Shown: positions 33,861 to 41,447 of the stretch, one piece after another
How positions within the stretch are numbered: position 1 is the stretch's first letter
Layout of the letters: every line of letters begins with the position of its first letter
From: Streptomyces antarcticus
GTDB lineage: Bacteria > Actinomycetota > Actinomycetes > Streptomycetales > Streptomycetaceae
Length of the DNA: 64,000 nucleotides
Direction of reading: 5' to 3'
Assembly: GCF_026627255.1 (NCBI RefSeq)
Contig: NZ_JAPNLM010000013.1
Span: forward strand, 1 to 64,000
Notes under the pieces: model-generated
Databases searched by the model: none
The model's input: only the letters and a program-made list of their open reading frames with translations
What the model was told of the DNA's origin: nothing
Program-made: the position numbers and the translations under genes

Positions 33861-35201
33861 CTAGCGAGGCAGCAAGCTTGGTGGCGTCACAAGTCGGGCC
33901 CGCTCAGACAGGTCTCGCGCTGTGTGGTTCTTCAGGTAGGGGCGAATCCGGCTGTGCATGGCGGCAATGCTTCGGTCACACTGCCCGGACTGCACTAGCG
34001 GATATATGTCCAGGACCCTGCCCCACGTTTCACAAGCCGCTTCCAAGTGCCCGACTTCCAATTGCCGTTCGGCCAGCATGGACAGATAGCGGATGCTGGT
34101 CCGCCGGAATGCGCTCGGCCGTAGCCTGTCCGATTCCTTGAGCGAGGCAATGGAGCCAGCCACGTCGCCCAGTTCGTAGCGCACCTGTCCCACGTGATAG
34201 GCCAGTGAAGAAGGGTTGTAGGACCCGAATGTCTTGGACTGCGACTCGGCTTTCTCCATTGCCACTTCGGCCTCACCAATGTAACGCAGTGCCGTTCGGC
34301 TTTCGCCTTCTTGGGCTGCTGCATGCGCCTGCTGTCCGGCGAGGAATGCGCGCATCCTGGGGCCAGCCTGAGGGGAAGCGGCGGCAGCAGCGTCAGCAAG
34401 CCTTAGCGCTTCCGCACCGTGCCCCACGTCGACCGCCTGCACACTCATTCCCCGAAGGGTGGTGCAGAACGTCAGGTGATCCTCTGAGGCTCCGGCCAGT
34501 TCCAGTGCCCTGAGATAATAACCCTGGGCCGTTCCATGTACGCCCTCATCAACGGCCATGTAGCCCGTCAGGTAGCAAAGGTCAGACGCTGCCGCCATCA
34601 TCGCTTTCCGAACACTCTCCGGAGCGTCAGCGCGCAGATAAGGGGCCACGGTGTTGACCATGTATGCGGCAGCCATGGGACGTGCTGTCCGGCCGCCGAA
34701 TTGATCGTCAATGTCTGACAGTCGTTCCGTCATGGCGATGACCGACTGGACATCGGGCAGCCCTATGCGCTGAGTCTCGCCGCTTTGGGCGGCTTCCATT
34801 CGGCCGACCACGTCCGGCCAATTGGGCACGGTTAGGGCGACAGAGAACAGACCGACTCCGAGCACGCTCCGGCGCGACGGGTCCATATCTTGCCTCCCCA
34901 GGTCCAGCAGCCCTTCCACGGTACTGGGGAGCGCGCTGGACTCTTCGGCGGGAGGGGGCGGGAATCCCGCTTCGCTGTGCGTGATGGGGCGGCCGAGCTT
35001 TCGGGCCAGAGCTTCCAGGATCAGCGGGCGGACGGTCTCTTTGGGCATGTGCCCCTTGAGCCACTGGTGCACTGAGGGTTCGCGGTATTTGAGGGGTGTT
35101 CCCCGCTCGGTGCCCAGCTTGTTGACCTCTTGGGCGAACTGGCGCAGCGTCCAGCCGGTTTGCCGGTGCAGTCGGGCAAGCGATTCGTTGGGACTGGTCA
35201 C
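33861..35201 (-). CDS. XRE-type regulator with TPR-like sensor region
   Basis: 446 residues. Residues about 12-75 form a helix-turn-helix (LARLHRQTGWTLRQFAQEVN, PSVHQWLKGHMPKETVRPLI). The remaining 350 residues are all-helical with TPR-like repeats (AVDEGVHGTAQGYYLRALEL, SSLAYHVGQVRYELGDVAGS). The layout resembles the NsdA-like and peptide-sensing HTH-TPR regulators of Streptomyces. It is divergent from the four-gene kinase operon at 35355, with a palindrome (35232-35246) in the 153-bp gap, so it probably controls that operon. Codon use is less GC-biased than in the surrounding chromosome, consistent with transfer. Confidence 0.85.
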   Translation of the reverse strand: MTSPNESLARLHRQTGWTLRQFAQEVNKLGTERGTPLKYREPSVHQWLKGHMPKETVRPLILEALARKLGRPITHSEAGFPPPPAEESSALPSTVEGLLDLGRQDMDPSRRSVLGVGLFSVALTVPNWPDVVGRMEAAQSGETQRIGLPDVQSVIAMTERLSDIDDQFGGRTARPMAAAYMVNTVAPYLRADAPESVRKAMMAAASDLCYLTGYMAVDEGVHGTAQGYYLRALELAGASEDHLTFCTTLRGMSVQAVDVGHGAEALRLADAAAAASPQAGPRMRAFLAGQQAHAAAQEGESRTALRYIGEAEVAMEKAESQSKTFGSYNPSSLAYHVGQVRYELGDVAGSIASLKESDRLRPSAFRRTSIRYLSMLAERQLEVGHLEAACETWGRVLDIYPLVQSGQCDRSIAAMHSRIRPYLKNHTARDLSERARLVTPPSLLPR

Positions 35202-35231
35202 CAGTCATCAACTCCCCACGTCTTCAAGCCG

Positions 35232-35246
35232 CTTAAAGCTCTTAAG
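35232..35246. promoter_or_regulatory. Candidate operator palindrome of the cassette
   Basis: CTTAA-AGCTC-TTAAG, an inverted repeat with 5-bp arms, lies 31 bp upstream of the regulator start in the gap shared with the divergent operon. A role as regulator binding site is inferred. Confidence 0.45.
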
Positions 35247-35354
35247 TCCTGGCGCTGTTGCAACGGTACCCCTCTGCCGTGGTCACGCGGTTGCCTTCTG
35301 TGAGCAGCCGAACGAGCACGAGAGGTGCAGCCATGAGCAGCCCTGAGAGCGCAC

Positions 35355-35585
35355 GTGAGCACCCCCGGGACTGGGAGGCGGGGGAAAACGGCGCTGGACG
35401 TCTCCACGGGCCGTGTGGGCCGCGTCATGGGCCACGTGGGACCCCGCTACCAACTTCGCCCGCTGAATGGTGGCCGGGAGTGGGAGGCCGACCCGGAGAG
35501 CCTGAAGGCCGCCTACCAGTCGGACGCCCTGAGTGCTGCTGTGGTCACCGCCAACACGAGCCAGCGGATAAGGGAGCGGATGTGA
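35355..35585 (+). CDS. Small cassette protein 1 (unknown; VGRVMGHVGPRYQL type)
   Basis: 76 residues from a GTG at 35355. The core VGRVMGHVGPRYQLRPLNGG followed by REWEADPESLKAA resembles a small protein often found beside XRE/TPR regulators and kinases in Streptomyces; I know no function. It looks like a compact beta-barrel. The start is uncertain: an ATG at 35333 has a better ribosome site (GAGAGG) but reads into another frame, so either the GTG is used or a frameshift is present near 35350. The stop overlaps the next start (GTGA). Confidence 0.65.
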   Translation: MSTPGTGRRGKTALDVSTGRVGRVMGHVGPRYQLRPLNGGREWEADPESLKAAYQSDALSAAVVTANTSQRIRERM

Positions 35586-35758
35586 GAAGGCTCCTCAGGT
35601 TCACCCCGGAACAGCGCGCGGAGATCGACGCCGGATTGGTGCGGATCTTCGCGGAGCGGGAGGCCCAGGAGTGGGAGGCGGCCATATGGCGTGCGGCTCC
35701 CGTCCTTGTTCGACGTGCTGCGGAACAGCTCATCCAACACAAGGAGGCACAGCCATGA
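35582..35758 (+). CDS. Small cassette protein 2 (helical, unknown)
   Basis: 58 residues from a GTG at 35582 that overlaps the previous stop. Sequence MRRLLRFTPEQRAEIDAGLV continues as a charged amphipathic helix (AEREAQEWEAAIWRAAPVLV) ending QLIQHKEAQP. No membrane helix, cysteines or leader motif. Its stop overlaps the next start by 4 bp (ATGA at 35755), so translation is tightly coupled with both neighbours. This supports it being real despite its size. Confidence 0.6.
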   Translation: MRRLLRFTPEQRAEIDAGLVRIFAEREAQEWEAAIWRAAPVLVRRAAEQLIQHKEAQP

Positions 35759-36198
35759 CGGCAACCGCGAACGACCTTCGGACCGGCCGCGCGCTGGTCA
35801 GCTCGGATCTGTTCGACAGCATCGCCGAGTTCACCGTGACCCACTTCGGCTACGCCCCGACGGAGGCGGAGCAGGCAACGGATCAGGCCCTCGCGTTCCT
35901 CGCCACGGTCGGCACGGCCACGGTGAAGATGGTCCCGAGCGACGACGTGGACGGCGCGCTGCACTCGTTCATCCTGCACACCGCCGACTATCGCGAGTTC
36001 TGCGAGACGTACGCGGGCCGGTTCCTGGAACACAACCCGCGCCCGGGTGGTGGTGGCCGGGTCCTGGCCGAGGTGCAGGCGACGGCGCACGCGATCAAGA
36101 ACAGCGGGTTCATGGTGCTGGATGCGCTGTGGACCGTGAACGGTGAGAACGCTGCGCAGTGCGACTCTGACTGTGGGCGCGATTACCGGGCCGCCTGA
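35755..36198 (+). CDS. GRDP-like (glycine-rich-domain-protein-like) small protein
   Basis: 147 residues with the ribosome site AAGGAGG 8 bp upstream of the ATG. The central part (EQATDQALAFLATVGTATVK, VDGALHSFILHTADYREFCE, then RFLEHNP) resembles the helical GRDP-like domain found in plant GRDP and bacterial proteins. The C-terminal 40 residues carry VMVLDALWTVN-like text and a Cys pair in AAQCDSDCGRDYRAA. Function of the bacterial proteins is unknown. Being followed by a kinase gene, it might be its substrate or a scaffold; that is a guess. Confidence 0.65.
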   Translation: MTATANDLRTGRALVSSDLFDSIAEFTVTHFGYAPTEAEQATDQALAFLATVGTATVKMVPSDDVDGALHSFILHTADYREFCETYAGRFLEHNPRPGGGGRVLAEVQATAHAIKNSGFMVLDALWTVNGENAAQCDSDCGRDYRAA

Positions 36199-36276
36199 CT
36201 GCCGGCCGAACCAGACAGGTGAAGAGGGGGCCGGTCGCCAACTACGGTGACCGGCCTCGCTGTTGGAAGGTGAAGC

Positions 36277-37104
36277 ATGATTTTCGATGGCCCGTACAGC
36301 CCGCCGGACGGTGCGCTGCAACTCCTCAATCCGGGCCCCGCCGAACTGGTCCTCAACCGGCGCGGGTCGTCTGTCTGGAAGATGAAGACGGAGGTTGGTC
36401 CGTACGCGGTGAAGGTCGGCTACCCGAGTCGGACGCACGCATGGACCGCGCTTGCCCCTGCCCGTGAAGCCGCCGTTCTGCGACAGCTCACCCATGAGCG
36501 GATCTTCAGCGGGGAGTGGGAGCACGGGACGTGGGGCGCTCAGCCGTGGCGGCGTGGCGAGAGCCTCTATGACCGGTGGGCACCCTGCCGGGACGGGAAG
36601 GCTCAGCCGAACATCGGAGAGGCCCTGTCGTGCGCCGTGGCGCTGTCGGGACTGCACGGAATGGGATGGGTGCACGGGGATGTGCAGCCCGCGCATTTCC
36701 TCCTGGGTGAGGTGGGCGGCGCGTTCCTGATCGATCTTGCGCTGTCCAGCGGAGGGCGAATTCCCCGCGCCTATGACTTCCCGTACCGGGGCTGTCTCGT
36801 CCACTACGAAGCGCCGGAAGTCTCGGGCAGCGTGTTGGAGTCGGGCACAGCGACGCCGACACAGGAAGCTGACGTGTACGCACTGGGAGCGGCACTGTTC
36901 ATCAGCGCGACGGGATGGCGGCACGTCGCCTACCCGGACGATGCTTCCCGGGAGGTTCAGCGGCAAGCCATCGTGGCGGGCCCTCACCGCCCCGTGAACG
37001 TCCCCGGAGCGCTGGGTGGTCTCATCCCTCACATGCTGACCCGTTCGCCCGCTGACCGGCCTACAAGTGCCGAGGTCTGCGAGAGGCTGAGCGCGGCTCT
37101 GTAG
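36277..37104 (+). CDS. Atypical protein-kinase-like enzyme
   Basis: 275 residues covering a whole compact kinase fold. Lys46 in GPYAVKVGYP is the ATP-binding lysine. The catalytic loop is HGDVQPAHFLL: Asp135 is kept but the usual HRD is HGD and the metal-binding Asn is replaced by His140. DFG is replaced by DLA (Asp153, LIDLALSS). An APE motif (HYEAPEVSG) and the helix EADVYALGAALFISATGW are present. Without a membrane anchor or sensor domain it should be cytoplasmic. The HGD loop recalls small-molecule phosphotransferases and LanKC-type kinases, so the substrate may not be Ser/Thr of a protein. Last gene of the cassette operon. Confidence 0.82.
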   Translation: MIFDGPYSPPDGALQLLNPGPAELVLNRRGSSVWKMKTEVGPYAVKVGYPSRTHAWTALAPAREAAVLRQLTHERIFSGEWEHGTWGAQPWRRGESLYDRWAPCRDGKAQPNIGEALSCAVALSGLHGMGWVHGDVQPAHFLLGEVGGAFLIDLALSSGGRIPRAYDFPYRGCLVHYEAPEVSGSVLESGTATPTQEADVYALGAALFISATGWRHVAYPDDASREVQRQAIVAGPHRPVNVPGALGGLIPHMLTRSPADRPTSAEVCERLSAAL

Positions 37105-37203
37105 GGCTCAGCCTGGCCCCGTTTGTGTGCTTCCTCATGGCGCATGGGCGGGGCTTCCTGCTGTGCCGATGGTCCCCGGACCAGGGGAGACGCTAGGCTC
37201 AGA

Positions 37204-37425
37204 TCAACCTGTTGCACCGTTAGGCCACGCCCACCACACGCCGAAGAAGACGAAGAAGTAGCCGATCACCCCGGTCAGGGGGTGACCCTCGGCCACCGCG
37301 TGCACCAGCCGGGCACCGCACTGGGCGATCGCGACGACGAAGCAGAGGTCGAAGAACAGCTCCAGCGGGGTCGCCGTGCGGTGCCCCTCGTCGGGACTGC
37401 GGGCGATCATGGGTGAGTAGGCCAT
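37204..37425 (-). pseudogene. ltrA: ltrA N-terminal fragment
   Basis: 73 codons from the ATG at 37425 (or 37410) to a TGA at 37204. The text HRTATPLELFFDLCFVVAIA and VIGYFFVFFGVWWAW is the conserved N-terminus and first helices of LtrA. After WWAW the frame enters foreign sequence (PNGATG, stop), whereas intact homologues continue with a residue string of the type MNFTWFASAYD. The rest of the gene is at 33018-33731. The start lies 28 bp after the stop of the CbiX-like remnant, so both were once one operon. Confidence 0.85.
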
Positions 37426-37453
37426 GCCGGCCAGCAGACCAGGAGGGCCGCCG

Positions 37454-37799
37454 TCAGCAGGCCAGGCGCGCTGCCTGGACCGCCGCGGTGCCCCGCGCGG
37501 AGGCCTCGTACCGTTCCAGCACCAGCCGGGCCACGCGCGGGTGGTCGGCCGGCGGCTCCGACACCGTCCACGCGCCGCAGCCCGCCAGCGCCTGCGTGAA
37601 CCGGCCCGGGGCCGGCAGGTGCGCCGCCACCGCGATCCGGCGGTGCCCGGCCGCCCGGAGCGCGGCCGGCGCCTCGGGTACGGCCGCCCCGCCGACGTCA
37701 GGTACGCCGGGACCACCGGCACCGGAGCCGGGCCGCCGTCGTCCGCGAGCAGCCCCGCGAGCCGCGCCGCGCACAGGGCTGTACCGGAGGTGCCGCGGA
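37454..37799 (-). pseudogene. Sirohydrochlorin chelatase (CbiX-like) remnant with frameshift
   Basis: C-terminal part of a CbiX-family chelatase read on the minus strand. The segment ALCAARLAGLLADDGG ... VVPAYLTSAG is in one frame down to about 37695. From there AAVPEAPAALRAAGHRRIAV, LPAPGRFTQALAGCGAW and DHPRVARLVLERYEAS continue in another frame to the stop at 37454. One missing base in the G-run near 37690 would restore a single frame. The N-terminal half of the enzyme (first metal-binding His region) is absent: sequence before 37799 belongs to the narK 5' region. CbiX inserts metal into sirohydrochlorin to make siroheme for nitrite/sulfite reductases, which fits the NarK neighbour. Confidence 0.7.
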
Positions 37800-37803
37800 T
37801 GCG

Positions 37804-39129
37804 GTGGGTCCTTTTGACTTCAGGAAGTGCAATGAGTACCGCCACCAAGGAAGGGCAGAGGTCGCTCGCCGATCCGGCGCAGTACTCGTGGCCTTCGTGG
37901 TCTGGCAGGTCTGGAGCATCACGGCGACCAGCCTCAAGGACGTCGGCTTCGGCTTCTCGCAGTCCCAGCTGTTCTGGCTGACGGCGGTGCCCGGCATCAC
38001 CGGCGGCACCGCGCGGATCCTCTACACGTTCATCGGCCCGATGATCGGCCAGCGGCGCTTCACCGCGGTTTCGACGCTCGTGCTGATCGTCCCGCTGCTG
38101 TGGCTGGGCTTCGCGGTGCAGAACCCGGACACCCCGTACAGCACCATGATCGCGATCGCCGCCCTGTGCGGCATCGGCGGCGCCAACTTCTCCTCCTCGC
38201 TGGCGAACATCGGCTTCTTCTACCCGAAGCAGGAGAAGGGCAACGCGACCGGCATCAACGGCGGCCTGGGCAACCTCGGCGTCTCGGTCGTCCAGCTCCT
38301 CACCCCGATCCTGATCACGTCCTCGGTCCTCGCGATCGGCGCGGGCCAGAAGAAGGCGGACGGCTCGGAGATCTACCTCCAGAACGCCGCCTTCGTGTGG
38401 GTGCCGGTCCTGATCGTGCTGGCGGCCGTCGCGTGGTTCGGGCAGAACGACCTGAAGGTGGCCTCCACGCCCTTCAGCCAGCAGAAGATCATCTTCAAGC
38501 GCAAGCACAACTGGGTGATGACCTGGCTCTACGTCGGCACCTTCGGCTCCTTCATCGGCTTCGCGGCGGCGCTCCCGCTGCTGATCAAGACCACCTTCCC
38601 GGCGTACCCGGTGGCCACCTACGCCTGGATGGGCCCGGCGCTGGGCGCGCTGGCCCGCTGGGCGGGCGGCTGGATCGCCGACAAGCTGGGCGGCGCCCTG
38701 GTGACGATCCTGTCCTTCGTGGGCATGGCCGCGTCGATCATCGGCGTGATCACCTTCCTGCCGGCCGGCTCGGACCAGGGCTCGTTCTACGGCTTCTTCT
38801 TCTGTTTCCTGTCGGCCTTCTTCTTCTCGGGCATCGGCAACGGCTCGACCTTCCGGCAGATCCCCGTCATCTTCCGCGGCCAGCACCTGAAGGGCCTGAC
38901 GGAGGGCACCCCGGAGTACGCCTCCGCGCTGAAGCAGGCGGAGATCGAGTCGGGCGCGGTGACCGGTTTCACGGCCGCCATCGCCGCCTACGGCTTCTTC
39001 TTCATCCCGGCGATGTTCGCGAACTTCGCCGTGACGAGCGCGATGTGGGGCTTCGTGGCCTTCTACGCCTCGTGCGTGGTGGTGGCCTGGTGGTTCTACG
39101 CCCGCAAGGGCGCGGAAGCCCCCAGCTGA
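37804..39129 (+). CDS. narK: NarK-type nitrate/nitrite MFS transporter, 5' end damaged
   Basis: Open frame of 441 codons; from residue about 25 it is a clear NarK-family protein (AVLVAFVVWQVWSITATSLK, AALCGIGGANFSSSLANIGF, the nitrate signature GINGGLGNLGVSVVQLLTP, SFIGFAAALPLLI). Members exchange nitrate and nitrite. The normal N-terminus is lacking. A good start (AGGAAG then ATG at 37832, reading MSTATKEGQRSLADPAQ) is in a different frame from the body, and the in-frame GTG at 37804 gives implausible residues. Either a frameshift or small deletion inactivated the gene near 37850-37880, or the assembly has an error. Treat as probable pseudogene. Confidence 0.75.
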   Translation: MGPFDFRKCNEYRHQGRAEVARRSGAVLVAFVVWQVWSITATSLKDVGFGFSQSQLFWLTAVPGITGGTARILYTFIGPMIGQRRFTAVSTLVLIVPLLWLGFAVQNPDTPYSTMIAIAALCGIGGANFSSSLANIGFFYPKQEKGNATGINGGLGNLGVSVVQLLTPILITSSVLAIGAGQKKADGSEIYLQNAAFVWVPVLIVLAAVAWFGQNDLKVASTPFSQQKIIFKRKHNWVMTWLYVGTFGSFIGFAAALPLLIKTTFPAYPVATYAWMGPALGALARWAGGWIADKLGGALVTILSFVGMAASIIGVITFLPAGSDQGSFYGFFFCFLSAFFFSGIGNGSTFRQIPVIFRGQHLKGLTEGTPEYASALKQAEIESGAVTGFTAAIAAYGFFFIPAMFANFAVTSAMWGFVAFYASCVVVAWWFYARKGAEAPS

Positions 39130-39166
39130 CCGGGACCGGGGGAGGGTGCGGCCGTACCCTGGAGGC

Positions 39167-39412
39167 ATGAGCCCCGCCCCCGCCTCCGACCCGCCGTCCC
39201 CGCAGCCGTCCCCGCAGCCGTCTCCGCGGTCGGCCGAGCCGTCGCCGACCGGAGGGAAGCCCCGGCCGAAGCCCCGGCTGGTCTTCGACGATCCGCTGGA
39301 CCAGCAGTCCTCGGACGACACCGACCGCGGCTGGGGCGAGCGGCCGCCCGCCGGCGGAAGCACGGCCGACCTGGCCCGCTTCCTCGACGAGAAGCCCCCG
39401 CACCACGTCTGA
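39167..39412 (+). CDS. Small conserved protein of unknown function
   Basis: 81 residues from the ATG at 39167 with ribosome site GGAGG 5 bp upstream. The N-terminal 40 residues are Pro/Ser-rich (SPQPSPQPSP). The C-terminal part KPRLVFDDPLDQQSSDDTDR and STADLARFLDEKPPHH looks conserved and acidic. Similar short proteins occur beside mscL in other streptomycetes, as far as I recall. Convergent with mscL. No function known. Confidence 0.65.
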   Translation: MSPAPASDPPSPQPSPQPSPRSAEPSPTGGKPRPKPRLVFDDPLDQQSSDDTDRGWGERPPAGGSTADLARFLDEKPPHHV

Positions 39413-39434
39413 GCCGCCGGACCGGCCCGTACGC

Positions 39435-39965
39435 CTAGAACGCGTCGCGCGACCCCGTGGGACCCGTACCCGTCGGACCTGACCCCGTCGTCCCCGCGCC
39501 GTCGCCGTTGGCGCCGCGCTGGGCGACCAGGGTGTCCCGGATCTCCTTGAGGACCTCCAGCTCGGTGATCTCCATGGTCTCCTTGACGCCTTCCTTGGCC
39601 TTGCGGCGCGCCTCCACCTTGGCGAGGTACTTCGCCATCGGCAGCACCATCAGGAAGTAGACGACGGCCGCGGTGATCACGAAGGTGAGCGCCGCGTTGA
39701 GGACCGAGCCCCAGAGGATCTCGACACCCGTGGGCTGCCCCTTCCCGTCGATGCCGCACGGGTCCTTGATGCACGACTTGTAGACATCGAGGTTCTTGGT
39801 CCCGATGGCGCCCACCAGCGGTCCGATGATCCCCTTGACGATGGAGTTCACGATGTTCGTGAACGCCGCGCCGATGACCACGGCGACCGCCAGGTCGACC
39901 ACGTTGCCGCGCATCAGGAAGGCCTTGAAGCCCGCCAGGACGCTCTCCTTCTTCTTCTCGCTCAC
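39435..39965 (-). CDS. mscL: Large-conductance mechanosensitive channel
   Basis: The GTG at 39965 (VSEKKKESVLAGFKAFLMRG) is chosen because AAGAAGGGC precedes it and homologues start at this point; the ATG at 39983 would add six residues. TM1 is LMRGNVVDLAVAVVIGAAFT, the pore helix region with the conserved N-x-D-L-A pattern; TM2 is FVITAAVVYFLMVLPMAKYL. A loop with two cysteines (CIKDPCGIDG) lies between. The channel opens under membrane tension to release solutes during osmotic downshock. A Gly/Thr-rich tail follows the C-terminal helix bundle. Confidence 0.95.
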   Translation of the reverse strand: MSEKKKESVLAGFKAFLMRGNVVDLAVAVVIGAAFTNIVNSIVKGIIGPLVGAIGTKNLDVYKSCIKDPCGIDGKGQPTGVEILWGSVLNAALTFVITAAVVYFLMVLPMAKYLAKVEARRKAKEGVKETMEITELEVLKEIRDTLVAQRGANGDGAGTTGSGPTGTGPTGSRDAF

Positions 39966-40088
39966 CACTGAGCCCTTCTTCATATGTGCCGATTTCGGAG
40001 CCAACGGTTCCGAAAACTACGGCAGTCCGGGCCCGGCGTGTCCAATCGGGGCGCAGCTCGAGGTGACTTGACTGTGCGCGTGTGCGAT

Positions 40089-40709
40089 TCAGCACAACGT
40101 CACCGCCAGCCGCGCCGTCGTGCCCGCACCCACGAGTACCCGCGCCGTGTCCCGGGGCACGGCCAGGACCACCAGCGCACCGCCGTCCCCAACACCTTCC
40201 TCAGGACGCGGGACTTCGGCGACCCGTGCCCCCGCGGCCACCACCCTCGGCGGTCCCGCGCGCTCCGCCGCGACCACGTCGACCCGGTCTCCGGGCCGCA
40301 ACAGCCGTACGGTCGCGGCGTCCGCGATGCGCACCGGCGCCGACACCAGCCGGACAGCGGCCGGGGGCGGCTTTACCACCGGTGGCGCGGCCCCGCGCGA
40401 GGCCCGCGCCTCCGTGCCGCCCACCGCCAGGGCCGCCGCGAGGACGGCCATCCCGGCCGCGGCCGCCCGCCGCCGGCGCCGCACGGCCCGGCGCAGCCGG
40501 TACCCGCCCCGCCCCACCCGGAGCGGTGGGAAGGCCGGAACCCGGCGCGCGGGGGGACACGTGGAGGGACAGGCCGGCGCCACGACGAGCCCCGGAGGGG
40601 CGGGCAGCGCCGCGTGCGTCGCGAAGGCCGAAGCGGCCGGCGGAACGTAAGACGCCGACGAAACGAGAGGCGCCGGCGAAACAGAAGAAGCAGAAGACGT
40701 ACGGGACAT
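40089..40709 (-). CDS. SAF-domain protein (CpaB/RcpC-like), membrane anchored
   Basis: 206 residues from the ATG at 40709. A Ser/Ala/Pro-rich start, a strongly basic stretch (GYRLRRAVRRRRRAAAAG) and one hydrophobic helix (MAVLAAALAVGG) precede an external domain with VRIADAATVRLLRPGDRVDV, typical of the SAF fold of Flp-pilus CpaB/RcpC proteins. No other pilus gene is nearby, so a pilus role is doubtful; orphan SAF proteins sit next to mscL in streptomycetes. The exact role is unknown. Confidence 0.75.
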   Translation of the reverse strand: MSRTSSASSVSPAPLVSSASYVPPAASAFATHAALPAPPGLVVAPACPSTCPPARRVPAFPPLRVGRGGYRLRRAVRRRRRAAAAGMAVLAAALAVGGTEARASRGAAPPVVKPPPAAVRLVSAPVRIADAATVRLLRPGDRVDVVAAERAGPPRVVAAGARVAEVPRPEEGVGDGGALVVLAVPRDTARVLVGAGTTARLAVTLC

Positions 40710-40889
40710 GACGACCACCGCCGAGCTGAGTGGGTTGCGGGGTCCGGACACGACGTCCGGACCACCCCCACGATCCGGCCTCCCGCCGCCTCCCGCTCCG
40801 GCCTGTGGACGACCCCCAGCCTGTGGACAACCCAGTCACCCCCACGGATTACCCCGCCTCTGCGCCCGCACCACCCGCCGCGGGCGGCG

Positions 40890-41447
40890 TCACCGCCCGC
40901 CCGGGATCCGGCAGTCCTCCGCGAAGCCCTGGCTGGTCAGGCCGAAGGCGCTGTTGACGCGCGAGCGCCAGTTCTCCAGGGCGACCATCGCCGTGAGCTC
41001 GACGAACGCGGGCTCCCCGAGCCGTGCGATCAGGTCCGCGGCCAGCTCGTCGGTGACCGTCGGCCCGGTCTCCGTGACGGCCTCGGCGTACTCCATGACC
41101 AGCAGCTCCAGCCCGGTGAACACCTCCGGGGCCTCCCGCCACCGCGGCACGCCCTCGATCTTCTCCCGCGACAGCCCCAGCTTCCGGCCTTCCCAGTAGC
41201 CGAAGTCCACGCACCACGAGCAGTTGATCAGGGCCGCGGCCGCCATCACCGCGAGGTGCTTGAGCCCGGAGTCGAGGGCGTTCCACTTCGCCGCCCGCCG
41301 TTCCAGGCCGACGTACGTCGACAGCACGCGCGCGTGGTGCCCGTACGCCAGGCCCGGGTCGAGGACCTTGCCGTAGGTGCGGCGGGAGTACCAGGCGCCG
41401 AGGCGCGTGAGGAGGGAGTCGGGCGGGGTGAGCGAGATACGGGGCAT
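40890..41447 (-). CDS. Carboxymuconolactone decarboxylase (AhpD-like) family protein
   Basis: 185 residues. The AhpD-type redox motif CSWC lies in LINCSWCVDFGYWEGRKLGL, followed by the helical core (VFTGLELLVMEYAEAVTET, ELTAMVALENWRSRVNSAFG). Family members use the cysteine pair as a peroxidase or thiol reductase, or are remote decarboxylases. In many actinomycetes such genes are paired with an ECF sigma factor (SigJ type); none is adjacent here. Stands alone with about 180-215 bp on either side. Confidence 0.85.
   Translation of the reverse strand: MPRISLTPPDSLLTRLGAWYSRRTYGKVLDPGLAYGHHARVLSTYVGLERRAAKWNALDSGLKHLAVMAAAALINCSWCVDFGYWEGRKLGLSREKIEGVPRWREAPEVFTGLELLVMEYAEAVTETGPTVTDELAADLIARLGEPAFVELTAMVALENWRSRVNSAFGLTSQGFAEDCRIPGGR

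Larger units (their letters stand above)
33732..37203. mobile_element. Inserted 3.5-kb accessory cassette interrupting ltrA (no recombinase seen)
   Basis: The segment lies exactly between the two halves of ltrA, has visibly lower GC and weaker third-position bias than its flanks, and carries five genes of its own. No integrase, transposase, terminal inverted repeat or clear target duplication is visible at the borders near 33730 and 37215, and about 75-80 codons of ltrA are lost, so insertion was accompanied by deletion. It may have entered by illegitimate or homologous recombination rather than by a self-mobile element. Borders are accurate to perhaps 20 bp. Confidence 0.7.

Noticed and set aside
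35333-35758. One 142-codon protein from the ATG at 35333 through the cassette start
   Set aside because: Its first 80 residues look like a shadow, while the other frame (35355-35585) has a recognisable small-protein core. The downstream part is better explained by a separate gene at 35582.
33732-37203. Insertion sequence or prophage in ltrA
   Set aside because: No transposase, integrase, terminal inverted repeats or target duplication can be seen, so only an insert of unknown mechanism is claimed.
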